From NCBI GenBank assembly GCA_900545345.1, contig UQYQ01000005.1, positions 35,936 to 99,935 of the forward strand: 64,000 nucleotides of DNA, read 5' to 3'. The translations under genes were made by a program, and so were the position numbers. Each line of letters opens with the position of its first letter. Within the stretch, counting starts at the first letter, position 1. A model generated the notes under the pieces. That model ran no database searches and had not been told where the DNA came from. It saw only the letters and a program-made list of their open reading frames with translations. Below, piece after piece: positions 40,279 to 48,401 of the stretch. The stretch is from an uncultured Ruminococcus sp. (GTDB lineage Bacteria > Bacillota > Clostridia > Oscillospirales > Ruminococcaceae).

Positions 40279-42888
40279 ATGAGAATATTAGCTATTGACG
40301 GAAACAGTATAATGAACAGAGCATATTACGGTATCCGTCTGCTTTCAAATACAAAGGGCTTTTTTACAAATGCACTTACAGGCTTTATGAATATCTATCT
40401 TAAAGAACTCGGCATTGTAAAGCCTGATTGTGTTGCTGTTGCGTTTGATTTAAAAGCACCGACATTCAGGCACAAAGCAGTGTCAAGCTATAAAGCAAAC
40501 AGAAAAGGAATGCCCGATGAGCTTGCTATGCAAATGCCGAAAATAAAAGAGATTTTAAAAGGACTCGGAATAAAGGTTGTTGAGGTTGAGGGCTATGAAG
40601 CCGATGATATTCTGGGCACTATTTCCGATATATTTTCAAAAAGCGGGAATGAATGCTTTATTTTAACAGGCGACAGGGACAGCTTTCAGCTTGTTAGTGA
40701 TAGTGTGACGGTAAGACTTGCAGGGACAAAAGAAACTAAGGTTTATACTCCTGAAAGAATTATGGAGGAATACGGCGTTGAGCCTCGTCAGATGATTGAA
40801 ATAAAAGCCTTGATGGGCGACAGCAGCGACAATATTTCGGGAGTTAAGGGAATAGGTGAAAAAACAGCTCTTAGCTTAATACAGAAATACGGAAATATCG
40901 ATAAGCTGTATAAGGAATTTAAAGATTCGAATTTGTCGAATGGTGTTAAATCGAAGCTTGAAGCAGGAAAGGACTCAGCTTTTGAAAGCAGATTTTTAGG
41001 TACTATTGCCTTAGATGTACCTATAAATACCGATGTTGATTATTATAAGTTCGGTGAAGTTGATAAGACAGCGTTATCTGAGACTCTTTCAGAACTTGAA
41101 ATGTTCAAGCTTTTAGAAAAACTTGATTTGAAGCAGGTTTCTTCAAGTGACAACAGTCAGGCTTCGCTGTTTGATACGCCTAAAATTGATTTGCCTAAAT
41201 TTGAAGTATGTGAACTGTCAGAAGAAATTTTGAATGAAATCGTAAATGCCGGAAATGAGATTTATTTTATCTTTGAAAATAACTTGAATGATGTTTATAT
41301 AGAGTTAATGTCAGGCGATAAAATTTATAAAACCAATAAAGAGAATTTGATTAAGCGGATTTTTGAATGTGATAACCAAAAGCTTTGCTTTGAGGGAAAA
41401 GAAGCATATAAATTTGCTTTTTCAAATGACTTTGAACTTTTGGGCGTTAAGTTTATATGTGACCTGGCCGGGTATCTGTTAAAATCTCAGGCAAGTGATT
41501 ATACCATTGAAAATCTTTGTTCTGCATATAAGGTGACATATAGGTATGATATGGAGGATTATGCAGATATAGCTTCACTTAAAAGTCTTTGCACAAGGCT
41601 TAAAGCTGAGATTGAACTAACGGAAATGGAATCGCTTTTATATGATATAGAACAGCCTTTGTGTGAGGTTTTGGCTTCAATGGAAGTATCAGGTGTAAAG
41701 GTTGATGTAAACGGCGTTGAGGAGTTTGGAAATGCTCTTAAAAAACAGATAGACGAGCTTCAAAAAAGCATTTATGAACTTGCAGGAAAAGAATTCAACA
41801 TTGCGTCTCCTAAACAGCTTGGCATAGTGCTTTTTGAAGATCTTTCACTTCCTTGCAAAAAGAAAACCAAGAGCGGTTATTCGACAAATGCCGAAGTGCT
41901 AGAATCTCTTGTTGATGTACATCCTATTGTATCGATGATTTTAGAATACAGAACCCTGACTAAACTCAATTCAACATATGTAGACGGTCTTTTAAAACAG
42001 ATTCACGATGACGGAAGAGTTCATTCTGTATTCAGGCAAACGGAAACAAGAACAGGCAGAATATCTTCAACTGAGCCTAATATGCAGAACATTCCTGTCA
42101 GAAAAGAGCTTGGAAGAAATATGCGAAAGTTCTTTGTTGCAGATGAGGGAAATGTTCTTTTAGACGCCGACTACAGTCAGATTGAACTAAGAGTTTTAGC
42201 ATCTGTTTGCGGCGATGAGAATATGCAGTCTGCATTTATAAACGGCGAGGATATTCACACATCAACGGCAGCTCAAGTTTTTGATATGCCCGAGGATTTT
42301 GTGACCCCTGAGATGAGAAGTGCAGCTAAGGCGGTAAATTTCGGAATAATTTACGGAATAGGTGCATTCTCACTTTCAAAGGATATAGGGGTTTCTGTTG
42401 CTGAAGCAAAGAAGTATATAAATGATTATTTAAACCATTATCCAAAGGTCAGTGAGTTTATGGAAAAAACCGTTGAAGACGGTAAGAAAAACGGATATGT
42501 GACTACTGTTTTCGGAAGACGAAGATATATTCCTGAGCTTTCAGCGTCGAATAAAGTGCTTCAGGCTTTCGGAAAAAGAGCGGCTATGAATGCTCCGATT
42601 CAGGGTGCTGCTGCCGATATAATTAAAATTGCTATGGTAAAGGTTTATCAAAGAATAAAGTCCGAAAATCTAAATGCAAGGCTTATTTTGCAGGTTCATG
42701 ACGAGCTTATCATTGAAGTTTCAAATGCAGATAAAGAAAAAGCAAAAGAAATTCTCGGCGAAGAAATGACCAATGCAGTTCAGCTTGCAGTACCTATGGT
42801 TGCGGATGTGAATGAGGGCAGAAGCTGGTATGATTCTAAAGGCGGCGGTGATGCTGTGCCTACTGATGCCTTTGGTGAGTTAGAGTGA
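40279..42888 (+). CDS. polA: DNA polymerase I
   Basis: An 869-residue family A polymerase. Residues 1-290 are the 5'-nuclease (FLAP) domain (AIDGNSIMNRAYYGI, EGYEADDILGT, LTGDRDSFQL, MGDSSDNISGVKGIGEKTA). Residues about 305-470 have the position of the 3'-5' exonuclease but lack the catalytic D-x-E and matching aspartates, so proofreading is presumably lost, as in many Gram-positive Pol I. From 490 on is the polymerase: TETRTGRISSTEPNMQNIPVR, motif A DADYSQIELRVLAS, the O-helix RSAAKAVNFGIIYGIG and motif C QVHDELIIEV. It acts in repair and Okazaki fragment processing. Start behind AAAGGAATAGGGATAAGT. Confidence 0.97.
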   Translation: MRILAIDGNSIMNRAYYGIRLLSNTKGFFTNALTGFMNIYLKELGIVKPDCVAVAFDLKAPTFRHKAVSSYKANRKGMPDELAMQMPKIKEILKGLGIKVVEVEGYEADDILGTISDIFSKSGNECFILTGDRDSFQLVSDSVTVRLAGTKETKVYTPERIMEEYGVEPRQMIEIKALMGDSSDNISGVKGIGEKTALSLIQKYGNIDKLYKEFKDSNLSNGVKSKLEAGKDSAFESRFLGTIALDVPINTDVDYYKFGEVDKTALSETLSELEMFKLLEKLDLKQVSSSDNSQASLFDTPKIDLPKFEVCELSEEILNEIVNAGNEIYFIFENNLNDVYIELMSGDKIYKTNKENLIKRIFECDNQKLCFEGKEAYKFAFSNDFELLGVKFICDLAGYLLKSQASDYTIENLCSAYKVTYRYDMEDYADIASLKSLCTRLKAEIELTEMESLLYDIEQPLCEVLASMEVSGVKVDVNGVEEFGNALKKQIDELQKSIYELAGKEFNIASPKQLGIVLFEDLSLPCKKKTKSGYSTNAEVLESLVDVHPIVSMILEYRTLTKLNSTYVDGLLKQIHDDGRVHSVFRQTETRTGRISSTEPNMQNIPVRKELGRNMRKFFVADEGNVLLDADYSQIELRVLASVCGDENMQSAFINGEDIHTSTAAQVFDMPEDFVTPEMRSAAKAVNFGIIYGIGAFSLSKDIGVSVAEAKKYINDYLNHYPKVSEFMEKTVEDGKKNGYVTTVFGRRRYIPELSASNKVLQAFGKRAAMNAPIQGAAADIIKIAMVKVYQRIKSENLNARLILQVHDELIIEVSNADKEKAKEILGEEMTNAVQLAVPMVADVNEGRSWYDSKGGGDAVPTDAFGELE

Positions 42889-42933
42889 TAACAAGCCTTG
42901 ATAAACAGCGGGCTATACAAGGGAGATGGTTAG

Positions 42934-44694
42934 ATGGCTCTTGACGGAGTGTTTTTAAATTTAATAAAAAAAGAGCTTGAAAGTGTATTATCAGACGGGC
43001 GTGTAGATAAGATTCATCAGCCGTCAAAAGAAGAAATATTATTTACAATTCGTACCCGTGATGGAGCATTTAAACTATTGTTTAATACAAGTGCAGGGAC
43101 ATCAAGAGTGCATATAACAAATGCACAGATTGAAAATCCTAAAACTCCGCCGATGTTTTGTATGCTTATGCGAAAGCATTTATCGGGCGGAAAGCTTGTT
43201 TCAATCAGGCAGGACGGTTTTGAGAGAATACTTTATTTTGATTTTGATTCTGCAAACGAAATGGGTGATATTTGTCGTTTTACACTTGCAGTTGAAATAA
43301 TGGGCAGACGCTCAAATCTTATTTTGATAAATTCAGACGGAAAAATTGTCGACAGTATAAAACGGGTGGGTCACGATATGTCAAGTGTTCGCATGGTGCT
43401 GCCTGGGATTACCTATCAGGTTCCGCCTAAGGAAAGCAGATTATCTTTATTCAGTTTTACAAAAGATGAGTTTATAGCTTGCTTATTTAAAAATGCAAAT
43501 CAGATTTTTTCAAAAGCACTGACAAAAATTTTTGAGGGGATTTCTCCTGTTTTTTCTCGTGAGATTGAATTTTTTGCTTTAAAAGGCGAAGAAAAAATTT
43601 GTTCTGAACTGAGTGATGATGAAATTGACAGAGCTTTGTTTTTCATAAACAAAACAGCAGGGGAAATAAATACCCATAAAAACAAGTTTACGGTTTTAAA
43701 AACAAAAGAGGGACAGCTGAAAGACTTTTGCTTTTGTAATATTACTCAGTATGGAAACCTTATGATTACTAAAAATTTCGAATCTGCATGTGAGCTTTTA
43801 GATGTTTTTTATTCATCCCGTGATCAAATAGCAAGAACAAAGCAAAGGGCTTCTGATTTATTTAAGTTTTTGGTGAATACTTCTGACAGAATATCAAGGC
43901 GTATTGCTAATCAGCGTGAGGAGTTAAAAGACTGTGCCGAGCGTGACACGCTGAAAAATTACGGCGACCTTATTATGTCTAATATTTATAAGCTTGAAAA
44001 GGGTATGGCTTATGCAGAAGTCGAGGATTATACAAAAGAAGATATGCCAATAGTTAAGGTAAAGCTTGACAAGCGTCTTACACCTTCTCAAAATGCACAG
44101 AAGTATTATGCTGAATACAGAAAAGCCGATACTGCCGAAAAGATGCTGACCGGTCTTATTAAAGACGGCGAAGAGGAACTGAATTATATAGACAGTGTTT
44201 TTGATGCACTGACCCGTGCTTCAACCGAAAGCGATGTTATAGAGCTTCGTTCAGAGCTTGCTGAGCAGGGATATATAAAAAGCTCCCGTATTAAAGGAAA
44301 ACCGCCTAAGGCACTGCCGCCTATAAAATTTATTTCATCTGACGGTTATGAGATTTTGGTTGGAAGAAATAATAAACAAAACGATAAGCTCACTCTTAAA
44401 GACAGTGAGAAATCAGATATTTGGCTTCATACTCAGAAAATTACAGGTTCACATACAGTTATTAAATGCAGAGGAGAAATACCTTCCGATAAAACAATTG
44501 AAGAGGCGTGTATGATAGCTGCGTTTCATTCAAGTGCGAAGAATTCTTCAACTGTGCCTGTGGATTATACGGAAATCCGATATGTAAAAAAGCCAAACGG
44601 TGCAAAGCCCGGAATGGTTATTTTCACTAACTACAAAACGGTTTTTGTAACTCCCGATGAAGAGATTGTAGAAAGTCTTAGAATGAAAAAATAA
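42934..44694 (+). CDS. rqcH: Ribosome quality control factor RqcH (NFACT family)
   Basis: A 586-residue NFACT protein, formerly annotated as fibronectin-binding protein (FbpA). It has an N-terminal NFACT-N domain (MALDGVFLNLIKKELE, DGRVDKIHQPSKEEILF, LRKH-like MLMRKHLSGG, MGRRSNLIL), a helix-hairpin-helix/coiled-coil middle and the C-terminal NFACT-R domain (GYEILVGRNNKQNDKLTLK, SDIWLHTQKITGSHTVI). It binds 50S subunits carrying stalled nascent chains and recruits tRNA-Ala to add C-terminal alanine tails. The start follows AAGGGAGATGGTTAG, 45 bases after polA, so it is in the same run. All signature motifs are intact. Confidence 0.93.
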   Translation: MALDGVFLNLIKKELESVLSDGRVDKIHQPSKEEILFTIRTRDGAFKLLFNTSAGTSRVHITNAQIENPKTPPMFCMLMRKHLSGGKLVSIRQDGFERILYFDFDSANEMGDICRFTLAVEIMGRRSNLILINSDGKIVDSIKRVGHDMSSVRMVLPGITYQVPPKESRLSLFSFTKDEFIACLFKNANQIFSKALTKIFEGISPVFSREIEFFALKGEEKICSELSDDEIDRALFFINKTAGEINTHKNKFTVLKTKEGQLKDFCFCNITQYGNLMITKNFESACELLDVFYSSRDQIARTKQRASDLFKFLVNTSDRISRRIANQREELKDCAERDTLKNYGDLIMSNIYKLEKGMAYAEVEDYTKEDMPIVKVKLDKRLTPSQNAQKYYAEYRKADTAEKMLTGLIKDGEEELNYIDSVFDALTRASTESDVIELRSELAEQGYIKSSRIKGKPPKALPPIKFISSDGYEILVGRNNKQNDKLTLKDSEKSDIWLHTQKITGSHTVIKCRGEIPSDKTIEEACMIAAFHSSAKNSSTVPVDYTEIRYVKKPNGAKPGMVIFTNYKTVFVTPDEEIVESLRMKK

Positions 44695-44706
44695 TTATTA
44701 TAAAAC

Positions 44707-44730
44707 GGAGGAATGTTCTTAGCGGAGCAT
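44707..44730 (+). promoter_or_regulatory. Hairpin between the Shine-Dalgarno site and start of mpg
   Basis: GGAGG (44707-44711) is followed by ATGTTC (44713-44718), loop TTAGCG and GAGCAT (44725-44730), a 6-bp stem with one G-U pair, then ten bases to ATG at 44741. An ATG at 44729 lies inside the 3' arm and is in frame. The ATG at 44713 opens a short overlapping frame. Confidence 0.5.
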
Positions 44731-44740
44731 GAATATAGAA

Positions 44741-45313
44741 ATGAAGCTTAATTATGATTTTTTTAACAGAGATGTATTAAAAGTAGCACCTGAACTTGTC
44801 GGCAAGACTCTTGTTCATGTTGTCGACGGCGAAGAAAGACGCTTAATGATTACAGAAACTGAGGCGTATAAGGGTACTGATGATACAGCCTGCCATGCAC
44901 ACAGAGGAAAAACTGAGAGGACAAAAATTTTATGGGAGCAGGCAGGAACTGTGTATGTTTATATTTGCTATGGTATACATTTTCTTTTGAATATTGTTAC
45001 AGGTGACGAGGGTGACCCTCAGGCTGTTTTGATTCGTGCCTGTGAGGGAAAGTACAACGGTCCGGGTAAGCTGACAAAACATCTTGGTATTAATATGGAT
45101 GCCAATTGGCAGTCTATTGTTAATAGTGATACAATATGGATAGAGGACACAGGCATTAAGGCAAAAATAAGGCGTGATAAGCGTGTTGGAATAGGATATG
45201 CCAGACAAAAGGATATAGACCGTCCCTGGCGGTATATTATGAAGATGAAGCCTGAGAAACCGGCGAGTTACCAGAGGCATTCTGTCTTTGGAAAGAATAC
45301 AAAAAAAGGATAG
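44741..45313 (+). CDS. 3-methyladenine DNA glycosylase, AAG/Mpg family
   Basis: A 190-residue Mpg/AAG-type alkyladenine glycosylase. It begins MKLNYDFFNRDVLKVAPELVGK, has the EAYKGTDDTACHAHRGKTERT block with the catalytic glutamate nearby (TETEAY), the YVYICYGIHFLLNIVTG beta strand, and LIRACEG with NGPGKLTKHLGI. It removes alkylated purines in base excision repair. Family N-termini align best with the ATG at 44741; an earlier in-frame ATG at 44729 would add four residues. The strong GGAGG lies about 30 bases upstream on the far side of a small hairpin, an uncommon arrangement shared with tsaD and others in this window. Confidence 0.9.
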   Translation: MKLNYDFFNRDVLKVAPELVGKTLVHVVDGEERRLMITETEAYKGTDDTACHAHRGKTERTKILWEQAGTVYVYICYGIHFLLNIVTGDEGDPQAVLIRACEGKYNGPGKLTKHLGINMDANWQSIVNSDTIWIEDTGIKAKIRRDKRVGIGYARQKDIDRPWRYIMKMKPEKPASYQRHSVFGKNTKKG

Positions 45314-45374
45314 TTTGATTGGCGGCAGGTTTGTACTTGCCGGAGTTATTTTATGTTGAAAGGAATAAGGCAAA

Positions 45375-46718
45375 ATGCGATTATATAACTTTTTAACCTT
45401 GCAGCTTGGAAAGCTTATAGTCAAGGTTTTACAGCTTCTTCATAAAGGGGCAGGAAATCTTCCGGGTCTTATACTTCTTGGAATAAACAAAAATATCTTG
45501 GGATATTTTAAGGTTGATTGTCCTATAATTGCGGTTACGGGAACTAACGGCAAGACATCAGTCACCAACTTTGTAAATCATATTTTTGAAAGTAGCGGAA
45601 AAAATGTTATTACAAACAAGTTAGGCAATAATCTTGATACAGGAATTGTTTCTTTATTCTTAAAACTGTGTTCTCCGACAGGAAAAATTCATGCGGACTA
45701 TCTTGTTCTTGAAATTGATGAATCTCATGTTCCTGTTATTTTTAAAAAGCTGAGTCTTGAAACTCTGGTTGTTTTAAATTTCTTCAGAGATCAGCTTGAC
45801 CGAAACGGAGAGGTGGAAACACTTATTCTTAAAGTCAGAAGTTTTCTTGAAACATTTGAGGGCAATGTTATTTTAAACGGTGATGACCCGAATGTCGCAC
45901 GTTTGGGACAAGCTAATCCAAATAACAAAAATGTTAAGTATTTCAGCGTTGAAAAATATAAATACGCAACTGAAAGTATTCATGAAGTCGGTGAAGGAAA
46001 ATTCTGTCCTATATGCGGACAGCCTCTTAAATATGACTATTATCAGTATTCTCATATCGGACGCTTTAAATGCCCTGAATGTAATTTCGGAGATAACGAT
46101 GTTTATCTTGAGGTAAAAAATGTTGACCTTGAAAACCGTAATTTCACAGTTGAAAATAAAGAATACAACATAAACAACCAAAGCATTTATTATGTCTATA
46201 ATATGGCTGCTGTTTGTGCTGTGGCTAAGCTTTATAATATTGATGATAAGATTTTAAGTGATACGCTTAACACTTTTGAAGTCAATAACGGAAGAATGGA
46301 AAGGTTCAGTATAGGAAATTGTAATGCCGTTATAAACCTTGCTAAGAATCCGGTCGGAGCAAATATGACTATACGTGTAATGAACGAAACAAACTGCGAA
46401 AAAGAGCTTATGTTTGTGTTAAATGACAATCTAGCCGACGGATATGATGTTTCGTGGATTTGGGACATTAACTTTGAGGTTTTTAATAATGTTAAGCGGG
46501 TTATTACAAGCGGAAGACGTGCTTATGATATAGCGATAAGAATTAAAACCAGCGGATATGACCCCGAAAAAATCGAGGTATATCCTGATTTAGATGATGC
46601 AGTTTCAAATCTGTTTTCGACAGAAGGCGAGAAATTTATAATAGCAAACTATACATCGGTTCAGCCGACAAGAACTGCTGTAATTAACTATATAAATAAC
46701 AACAAGAGGGAAGAATGA
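45375..46718 (+). CDS. murT: Lipid II isoglutaminyl synthase subunit MurT
   Basis: A 447-residue Mur-ligase-type protein. It has the ATP loop AVTGTNGKTSVTNFVNHIF, an inserted Cys4 zinc ribbon (CPICGQPL...CPECNFG) that is a MurT hallmark, INLAKNPVGANMTIRVM, a Mur-like central domain and the C-terminal DUF1727 domain (FVLNDNLADGYDVSWIWD). With GatD it converts the D-glutamate of lipid II to D-isoglutamine, using glutamine and ATP. It overlaps functionally with the next gene, three bases downstream, which confirms the pair. It acts on cytosolic-face lipid II, so this organism very likely has amidated peptidoglycan. Confidence 0.95.
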   Translation: MRLYNFLTLQLGKLIVKVLQLLHKGAGNLPGLILLGINKNILGYFKVDCPIIAVTGTNGKTSVTNFVNHIFESSGKNVITNKLGNNLDTGIVSLFLKLCSPTGKIHADYLVLEIDESHVPVIFKKLSLETLVVLNFFRDQLDRNGEVETLILKVRSFLETFEGNVILNGDDPNVARLGQANPNNKNVKYFSVEKYKYATESIHEVGEGKFCPICGQPLKYDYYQYSHIGRFKCPECNFGDNDVYLEVKNVDLENRNFTVENKEYNINNQSIYYVYNMAAVCAVAKLYNIDDKILSDTLNTFEVNNGRMERFSIGNCNAVINLAKNPVGANMTIRVMNETNCEKELMFVLNDNLADGYDVSWIWDINFEVFNNVKRVITSGRRAYDIAIRIKTSGYDPEKIEVYPDLDDAVSNLFSTEGEKFIIANYTSVQPTRTAVINYINNNKREE

Positions 46719-46721
46719 ATT

Positions 46722-47468
46722 ATGAAAACAATCAGGATTTTACATATGTATTCAGACATGCTTGACCTTTACGGTGATAACGGAAATATAGAGATATTAC
46801 GCTATCGTGCGAAGGCAAGGGGCATTGAAACCGTTGTTGAGCATCACAGCGTCGGAACTGAAGACACAGATTTTTCATCATATGATTTGATTTATCTCGG
46901 AGGCGGGGCTGATTTTGAACAGCAGCTTTTGGCAGATGATTTGCAAAGCTGCCGTGAAGAAATAATAAAAGCTTATCAAAACGGCACATTTTTTTTGCTT
47001 ATTTGCGGCGGTTATCAGCTCATGGGTGAGTTCTATAAGGACTCAAACGGTGAGGTTATTAACGGACTTGGAATGTTTCCTTATCATACGGAAGCTTCTC
47101 TTAATAAAAGTAAAAGATGTATAGGTAATATAATTATTGAGTCGGAGCTGGGCAATGAAAAGACCAAGATTATAGGATTTGAAAATCACGGCGGTCAGAC
47201 TTCAGATACGGGCAAGCTGTTCGGAAAAGTTCTTTTCGGGAACGGAAATCGTTTTGAAAGCAGTGATGAAGGCTATTTTGATAAGAATGTAATAGCAACC
47301 TATCTTCACGGCCCGCTTCTTTCAAAAAATCCCGTATTAGCAGATTATATAATAAAGTATTGTGCCGAGCGTGACGGAGAGGCTGTTGAAATGACACCGC
47401 TTGATGACAGTCTTGAAGAAAAAGCAAGAGAAGTTTTGTTTGGAAGACTTTTAAATTCCAGGGAATAA
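46722..47468 (+). CDS. gatD: Lipid II isoglutaminyl synthase glutaminase subunit GatD
   Basis: A 248-residue class I glutamine amidotransferase of the CobB/GATase_3 type. The nucleophile is Cys95 in LLICGGYQLMG. The N-terminal MYSDMLDLYGDNGNIEIL and LGGGADFEQQLL are GatD signatures. The catalytic histidine is in YLHGPLLSKNPVLAD, and NHGG (GFENHGGQTSDTG) is conserved. It liberates ammonia from glutamine for MurT. It starts three bases after murT, giving strict translational neighbourhood. No CobB/CobQ synthetase domain is present, which separates it from cobalamin enzymes. Confidence 0.95.
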   Translation: MKTIRILHMYSDMLDLYGDNGNIEILRYRAKARGIETVVEHHSVGTEDTDFSSYDLIYLGGGADFEQQLLADDLQSCREEIIKAYQNGTFFLLICGGYQLMGEFYKDSNGEVINGLGMFPYHTEASLNKSKRCIGNIIIESELGNEKTKIIGFENHGGQTSDTGKLFGKVLFGNGNRFESSDEGYFDKNVIATYLHGPLLSKNPVLADYIIKYCAERDGEAVEMTPLDDSLEEKAREVLFGRLLNSRE

Positions 47469-47489
47469 ATCAGATGTAATATAAAAGGA

Positions 47490-47993
47490 TTGAAAGAAAT
47501 GGAGATAAGGCATTTAACTGAAAGTGATGATTTGTTATCTGTAAGCCGAGTATATGAGCAAAGCTGGAAATATGCATATAAATCCATTATTCCTAAATCT
47601 TATCTTGATGGTATTTCTGAGGGTAAATGGGTAAAAAACATTAGCAATCCGATGTTAAAATCACTTATTGTTTTAGAAAACGATAATATTGTAGGAACAG
47701 CAAGCTATTGTGCTTCACGATTTTCTGAAATGAAGCACTGGGGTGAGATAGTTTCTATTTATCTTATACCCGAAGTTATGAGAAAAGGTTATGGAAAAGC
47801 TCTTTTGCAGGCGGCTGTCAAAGAGCTGACTGAAATGGGGTTTAAAGATATTTTTCTGTGGGTTCTAGAAGATAATGAAAATGCCCGATGTTTTTATGAA
47901 AAGTTCGGATTTATACAAAGCGGAAGATTTTTGAATGATAATATCGGCGGAAAGAATCTGAGAGAGATACAATATATTTATCATACAAAATAA
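47490..47993 (+). CDS. GNAT-family N-acetyltransferase
   Basis: A 167-residue GNAT protein: N-terminal SVSRVYEQSWKYAYKSIIPKSYLDGIS, acetyl-CoA loop IYLIPEVMRKGYGKALLQAAVKEL, then IFLWVLEDNENARCFYEKFGF and a short C-terminus. The YAYKSIIP motif occurs in the group sometimes annotated as L-amino acid N-acyltransferases (phosphinothricin-like). The substrate is not predictable. It lies 21 bases after gatD and is probably the last gene of the unit, closed by a 15-bp terminator. Confidence 0.85.
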   Translation: MKEMEIRHLTESDDLLSVSRVYEQSWKYAYKSIIPKSYLDGISEGKWVKNISNPMLKSLIVLENDNIVGTASYCASRFSEMKHWGEIVSIYLIPEVMRKGYGKALLQAAVKELTEMGFKDIFLWVLEDNENARCFYEKFGFIQSGRFLNDNIGGKNLREIQYIYHTK

Positions 47994-48007
47994 TAGTTTT
48001 AATAGTC

Positions 48008-48041
48008 AAAAGCCCTTACGAATATTTTCGTAAGGGCTTTT
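48008..48041. terminator. Strong bidirectional terminator
   Basis: AAAAGCCCTTACGAA (48008-48022), loop TATT, TTCGTAAGGGCTTTT (48027-48041): a perfect 15-bp stem between the convergent acetyltransferase gene and the feo operon. Confidence 0.92.
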
Positions 48042-48083
48042 GTCACACTAAATATTGAGGAAGGTTGTAAGCTGAAAAATTAA

Positions 48084-48260
48084 TTAATCCTTATGGCAGG
48101 AGCCTGAATTAGGACAGCCGGAGCATCCGCATCCACAGCCTGAGCAGGACTTTCCTGCCTTTTTGTTTTTATGCATTGTAATGATGATGAACACAACAAT
48201 GCAAAGCAAAATTACACTAATAATGATTGTTGCTAAATTAGTTTTTAAAAAATCAATCAT
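48084..48260 (-). CDS. FeoB-associated cysteine-rich membrane protein
   Basis: A 58-residue protein: one transmembrane helix (about residues 9-29, TIIISVILLCIVVFIIIT), a basic stretch (HKNKKAGK) and a short cysteine-rich tail (CSGCGCGCSGCPNSGSC). This matches the FeoB_associated family (PF12669), which occurs downstream of feoB in Firmicutes. Here it lies 141 bases after feoB, on the same strand. The start MIDFLKT is preferred because a weak in-frame ATG four codons earlier is one base from the AAAGG. Its role in ferrous iron import is not established in the family. Confidence 0.85.
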   Translation of the reverse strand: MIDFLKTNLATIIISVILLCIVVFIIITMHKNKKAGKSCSGCGCGCSGCPNSGSCHKD

Positions 48261-48401
48261 ATGAATAACCATACCTTTCTACGGCATTCGGACCGATTTC
48301 GGTGACGAAATTGCCACATTGTTTTTTGCGGTAAAGTCTCGAAACCGTGCGTGAAAAATACTTTTTTACGCTATATCTTATGAAGTTTAATTGTTATGGC
48401 T

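Noticed and set aside
40279..42888. Loss of the Pol I proofreading domain as a novel mutation
   Set aside because: The domain is present but catalytically degenerate, which is common in Gram-positive Pol I, so it is not novel.
48273..48401. Possible tRNA or small RNA between feoB and the FeoB-associated gene
   Set aside because: The segment has GC-richer short inverted repeats but no cloverleaf, T-loop sequence or terminator-promoter pair.
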